The notes under the pieces were generated by a model. That model made no database searches and was not told the origin of the DNA. It saw only the letters and a list, made by a program, of their open reading frames with translations. Positions 7,611-10,629 of a DNA stretch of 10,629 nt are shown here, piece after piece (the stretch's first letter is position 1; every line of letters begins with the position of its first letter). The position numbers and the translations under genes are program-made. The stretch comes from Isotricha intestinalis (lineage: Eukaryota > Ciliophora > Litostomatea > Vestibuliferida > Isotrichidae): positions 1 to 10,629 of the forward strand of contig JAJJLU010001072.1 of assembly GCA_023807065.1 (NCBI GenBank), given 5' to 3'.

Positions 7611-10157
7611 ATGAATGATGATGAAAAAGAATATATTGAATTTAGATTTTATTTAATAGGAGATTATGAAATTGGAAAACAATCATTTATAAATAGATTA
7701 ATAAAAATACCTTGTACAAAAACAATTCCTTATGAAGTTAATGAAGAAAAAAAACAAAAAAAAATTGTTATTCAATATGATGATAAAAAGAAAGAACAAA
7801 AGTTAAATACTGATAAATTTTCAACAAATTCAGTTAAAATTATAGAAAATAATAATGAAGAAATAATAAAAAATCATGCATTATTTAATCCATCAAAATT
7901 ATATAATATAAATAATTATAAAATTATTTTTAGACCTTTTTATGTAATTCCAGCTGAAGATTTACCTTATGATTATTTCCCTGTTGATGAAGAAGATGAT
8001 GATTTTGAAATTGAAAGACAACATAAAATTTTATTGAAAAACACTAAAAAAGATTTAACTAAAAAATTAATAATTCAAGAAACTATAATCCCAGATAAAT
8101 ATTTAAAAGGATATAAAATTAACGTTGAAAATTTATTTATTTTTATGTTTGATTTAAGTTCTTATTCTACTTTTGAAAAATTAATATATTATTATAAATC
8201 AATATCAACAGCTTTTCATTTAGGACAAGAAGATTCAAATATATCATCTGTTTTAATTGGAAATAAATTAGATAAAAAGAAAAAATTAAAAAATGAAGAA
8301 ATTGAAAACTTTAATCTTTTTCTTTCAAAAACAAAAATGGAATATTTTGAATGTTCAACAAAACCTTATTTTAATTTTGAAAAATTAATAAAAGATATAT
8401 TTTTTAGTGTGTTTGGAAATTATAGAGAAAGTTTTAAATCAGATAAATTTAAAAATATATTTAATATGTTAATATCAATTAAACCAAATTTTCCTCGTTC
8501 TGAAAGGAATTCAATGTTTATTGAAAATGATTTTCCAGGTCCGAATTTTTATTCTAATAATATATATGACTTAAATTCAATTAATGATATTAAAAAAGCT
8601 TTAATTGATAAAAAATTAAGATTTAAATCTAAAATTTTTGTAAATAAATTAGGACCTGTTTTTAAAAGATCTAAAAGTGTTATGAAATTTAAAAATGATG
8701 AATTTGAAAATAAAGATATTTATATCAATTTAAAAGATATGAAAGATTGTGTTGATAAACCTCCAGTTGGTTATTCTTTAGGAGTTATTCCGGGAAAATT
8801 AAATTTAAAGAAAATAAGAAGTAAATTAATAAATGAAAGATTTAATATTTTAAATAATTCTTTTGATGAAAATATTACTAAACTTTTCATTAAAAAAGAA
8901 AAAAGTGTTCATGATAAACAATATTTTGAAGATGCTTCAGAAAGAAAGAGTAATTTTCATCAAAATTTAAAAAATGAAATGATGATTAAAAGAAATAATA
9001 TATTAAAAATTCATAATGAGTGTTTAAATAAACTAGAAAAAGAAAATCAAATGAAAAAAGAAAATATATTTTCAAACCGAAGTTTATTATATTCAAATTC
9101 AACTCCAGATATATTAACTTTAAATCCTTTAGACATAGAAAAAAAATTATATGATGAAAAACAAAGACAAAAGCAAAGAGAAAGGATTTATCAAGTTATA
9201 TATTCAAATAATCAAAAACATATATCAAAACAAAACGAAATGAAAGAAAAAATAATTAGAAATATTATAAGTCCTTCACCTAATTCTTATAATATTAATA
9301 GAAGTTTAATTAACTCAAATCAAGGAGCTATTTTCTTAGGAAAAAGAAAAGAATTGACTAAAAATATTTTAGATCCTCCTTTTTCAAATTTAAAAAGCTC
9401 TTTTGATAAATTCTCAGAAAAAATTTCAAATATTAAATTATCTTATTCTGAAAGATTTAAAGAAAAAGAATTTGATGATAGAAATACTAAAGAATATAAA
9501 GATAAAAAAATTTGGGAAAAATGGGAAAAAAAAAAAAAAAAATCAGATAAAAAAATATTAATCGATAATTTAGTTTCTGAAAGAGAAATTAAAAGTTTAA
9601 TGAATAAAAAAATGAAAGAAAAAAGAAAAGAAGAATTAGAACAATTAAGAAAAGATATTTTAAAAAGAGAAGGAGCTAGTCAAGAATTTAAAGAAATAAA
9701 TTATAGTTTAGTTGAAGAACAAAGTCCAAAATATTCAATGGGAGGAAAAAATAAAGAAAAAAAAACAATTGATGAAAATGAAATGTTTTTAAAGATTGGA
9801 GGAGATACTGATTATATAAAAGTAAAAAAAAGAATTAATGAACCTAATTTTAATTTTATTAAACCTTCTCTTCCTTCTTTTTCATTTTGTAAATCTAGTA
9901 GATTTATTAATAAAATTTATGAATATGATAATAATATTCTTTTTGCTGATCAAAAATTCATTCCTGATGATAAAGAAAATTTTTCTTCAAAAGAACCTTT
10001 TAATTCTTTAGAACAAAGAACTTGTTTTGTTAGAAATAATAATAATTTTCCTGGACCTGGAGAATATAAAATTAAATCTTCTTTTGATGAAATTATATTC
10101 AAAAATAAAAAATTTGAAAATAAGAAATATATTCCAAAAGATGAAAATATTAGTTAA
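7611..10157 (+). CDS. Ras/Rab-like GTPase domain fused to SHIPPO (STPGR)-repeat tail
   Basis: The predicted protein has 848 residues, ATG to TAA, with no intron needed. Residues about 10-270 look like a divergent Ras-superfamily domain: FYLIGDYEIGKQSFINRL (P-loop, 17-25), FIFMFDLSSYSTFEKL (174-191), LIGNKLD (G4 NKxD, 218-221) and ECSTK (G5, 247-251). The P-loop has Gln where the Mg-binding Ser/Thr normally follows the Lys, and no DxxG is evident. A long Lys/Asp/Glu-rich insert (about 40-165) separates G1 from the later motifs. The tail has SHIPPO-like motifs: FPGPNFY (308-314), KPPVGYSLG (about 383-391), SPNSYNI with a following FLGKR, SPKYSMGG, and FPGPGEY (813-819). SHIPPO proteins usually associate with microtubules in cilia, flagella or the cell cortex. 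Basic coiled-coil-like stretches lie between. A cytoskeletal role with weak or altered nucleotide binding is inference; I know no named family with this fusion. Confidence 0.85.
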   Translation: MNDDEKEYIEFRFYLIGDYEIGKQSFINRLIKIPCTKTIPYEVNEEKKQKKIVIQYDDKKKEQKLNTDKFSTNSVKIIENNNEEIIKNHALFNPSKLYNINNYKIIFRPFYVIPAEDLPYDYFPVDEEDDDFEIERQHKILLKNTKKDLTKKLIIQETIIPDKYLKGYKINVENLFIFMFDLSSYSTFEKLIYYYKSISTAFHLGQEDSNISSVLIGNKLDKKKKLKNEEIENFNLFLSKTKMEYFECSTKPYFNFEKLIKDIFFSVFGNYRESFKSDKFKNIFNMLISIKPNFPRSERNSMFIENDFPGPNFYSNNIYDLNSINDIKKALIDKKLRFKSKIFVNKLGPVFKRSKSVMKFKNDEFENKDIYINLKDMKDCVDKPPVGYSLGVIPGKLNLKKIRSKLINERFNILNNSFDENITKLFIKKEKSVHDKQYFEDASERKSNFHQNLKNEMMIKRNNILKIHNECLNKLEKENQMKKENIFSNRSLLYSNSTPDILTLNPLDIEKKLYDEKQRQKQRERIYQVIYSNNQKHISKQNEMKEKIIRNIISPSPNSYNINRSLINSNQGAIFLGKRKELTKNILDPPFSNLKSSFDKFSEKISNIKLSYSERFKEKEFDDRNTKEYKDKKIWEKWEKKKKKSDKKILIDNLVSEREIKSLMNKKMKEKRKEELEQLRKDILKREGASQEFKEINYSLVEEQSPKYSMGGKNKEKKTIDENEMFLKIGGDTDYIKVKKRINEPNFNFIKPSLPSFSFCKSSRFINKIYEYDNNILFADQKFIPDDKENFSSKEPFNSLEQRTCFVRNNNNFPGPGEYKIKSSFDEIIFKNKKFENKKYIPKDENIS

Positions 10158-10487
10158 AATTTTTAATATATTATATATTTTTTTTTGAGATAATCAAATT
10201 TTGTAAATTTTATCAACTTTATTTGTAATATTAAGTTTTTTATGTAATATTTATTTTTTATTATAATTCAATGATTTTCTTATTTTTTTAATTTAATTAA
10301 AAATTATGGTTGATTTATTGGTGGAGTATAATATCTTTTATTATTCAATAAAAAATTTCAAAATTTTGAATTCAAAAATTTTTAATTTTTCGTTTCTCAT
10401 TTTATAATGTTTTTAAAATTTTGTTTTAAATTATTATATATTATATTATATTTTCATTTTTTAAATTTTAATAGATATTATATAATA
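10158..10487. other. Subtelomeric AT-rich non-coding stretch
   Basis: These 330 bp run from the SHIPPO-gene stop to the telomere-associated palindrome. They are nearly all A and T, with homopolymer runs, a short more G-containing patch (GGTTGATTTATTGGTGGAG, about 10308-10326) and a perfect 14-bp palindrome TTCAAAATTTTGAA at 10357-10370. The only ATG-started frame of note is 33 codons (10306-10407) and is not convincing. The region must include the 3' untranslated end of the SHIPPO gene. No RNA gene, subtelomeric satellite or mobile element was recognised. Confidence 0.65.
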
Positions 10488-10504
10488 CCCAATCCCCAAT
10501 CCCC
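10488..10504 (-). repeat. Internal inverted telomeric repeat tract (C-strand)
   Basis: CCCAATCCCCAATCCCC is two full copies plus a partial copy of the complement of GGGGATT. It is oriented as a left chromosome end would be, opposite to the terminal array 76 bp further right. It directly abuts ordinary AT-rich sequence at 10487. Confidence 0.9.
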
Positions 10505-10596
10505 ATTAAGAATTATATTTCTAAACAAATTAATTATTTAGATAAAATAATTAATTTGTTTAGAAATATAATTCTTAATGGGGATTGGGGATTGGG
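10488..10596. repeat. Perfect 52-bp inverted repeat with 5-nt loop, telomere-flanked
   Basis: Arm 10488-10539 is the exact reverse complement of arm 10545-10596, around a 5-nt loop (AGATA, 10540-10544). I checked pairing base by base across the arms and found no mismatch; it breaks at 10487/10597. The outer 17 bp of the left arm (10488-10504) are C-strand telomeric repeat, CCCAATCCCCAATCCCC. The inner 35 bp per arm are unique AT-rich sequence. The right arm's outer part is the start of the terminal GGGGATT array. The segment can fold into a long hairpin. It may be a real chromosome-end structure or a fold-back product of sequencing or assembly. Confidence 0.95.
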
Positions 10597-10629
10597 GATT
10601 GGGGATTGGGGATTGGGGATTGGGGATTG
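10580..10629 (+). repeat. Terminal telomeric array, (GGGGATT)7 plus G
   Basis: Seven perfect, uninterrupted copies of GGGGATT occupy 10580-10628, and the window ends one base into the next copy. The G-rich strand runs 5'->3' towards the edge, the orientation of a real right-hand chromosome end. The G4 runs stand out sharply from the near-GC-free surroundings. GGGGATT (equivalently TTGGGGA) resembles the TTGGGG-type telomeres of ciliates, with one extra A. In the RNA or single strand such an array could form G-quadruplexes. Confidence 0.93.

Noticed and set aside
10357..10370. 14-bp palindrome as a regulatory or terminator site
   Set aside because: Short A/T palindromes are common by chance at this base composition, and nothing around it supports a function.
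10306..10407. 33-codon plus-strand frame in the subtelomeric stretch
   Set aside because: It is short, low in complexity and has no recognisable motif; a frame of this size is expected by chance.

Overview
This window looks like one end of a nuclear chromosome from a very AT-rich single-celled eukaryote, probably a ciliate. Four things point that way. All four genes encode eukaryotic-type proteins: an ER-shaping dynamin-like GTPase, a TBC/rhodanese protein, a SHIPPO-repeat protein and an Asn-rich repeat protein. The gaps between genes are only 52 to 172 bp. One gene carries a GT...AG intron of just 33 nt. The right edge ends in seven perfect copies of the telomere-like heptamer GGGGATT. The standard genetic code reads every gene cleanly, and the three stop codons that can be seen are all TAA. 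An anaerobic or litostome-type ciliate with an unreassigned code would fit, but that assignment is inference.

Layout, left to right. Positions 1-3009 (minus) hold an Asn-rich protein of at least 1003 residues that runs off the left edge. Its distal part is a perfectly phased 42-bp (14-residue) tandem repeat. Positions 3182-5188 (minus) encode a TBC1D23-like protein, a Rab-GAP (TBC) domain followed by a degenerate rhodanese domain. Positions 5241-7529 (minus) encode a Sey1/RHD3/atlastin-class membrane-fusion GTPase. Its start and P-loop are recovered only by extending the open frame and splicing a 33-nt intron at 7405-7437. An 81-bp gap separates it from a divergent gene at 7611-10157 (plus), which fuses a degenerate Ras/Rab-like GTPase domain to a long tail with SHIPPO (STPGR) motifs. 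Positions 10158-10487 are AT-rich subtelomeric sequence with no convincing gene. From 10488 there is a perfect inverted repeat with 52-bp arms and a 5-nt loop. Its outer ends are telomeric repeats, and the right arm runs into the terminal telomere array.

How the genes relate. Three of the four belong to families tied to GTPase and membrane or cytoskeletal biology: ER fusion, a TBC trafficking factor, and a Ras-like/microtubule-associated fusion. They are separate eukaryotic transcription units, and nothing shows co-regulation except the short shared promoter between the Sey1 and SHIPPO genes. The most unusual items are the telomere-flanked palindrome at the chromosome end, the GTPase-SHIPPO fusion with an altered P-loop, and the tiny intron that hides the first Sey1 exon.
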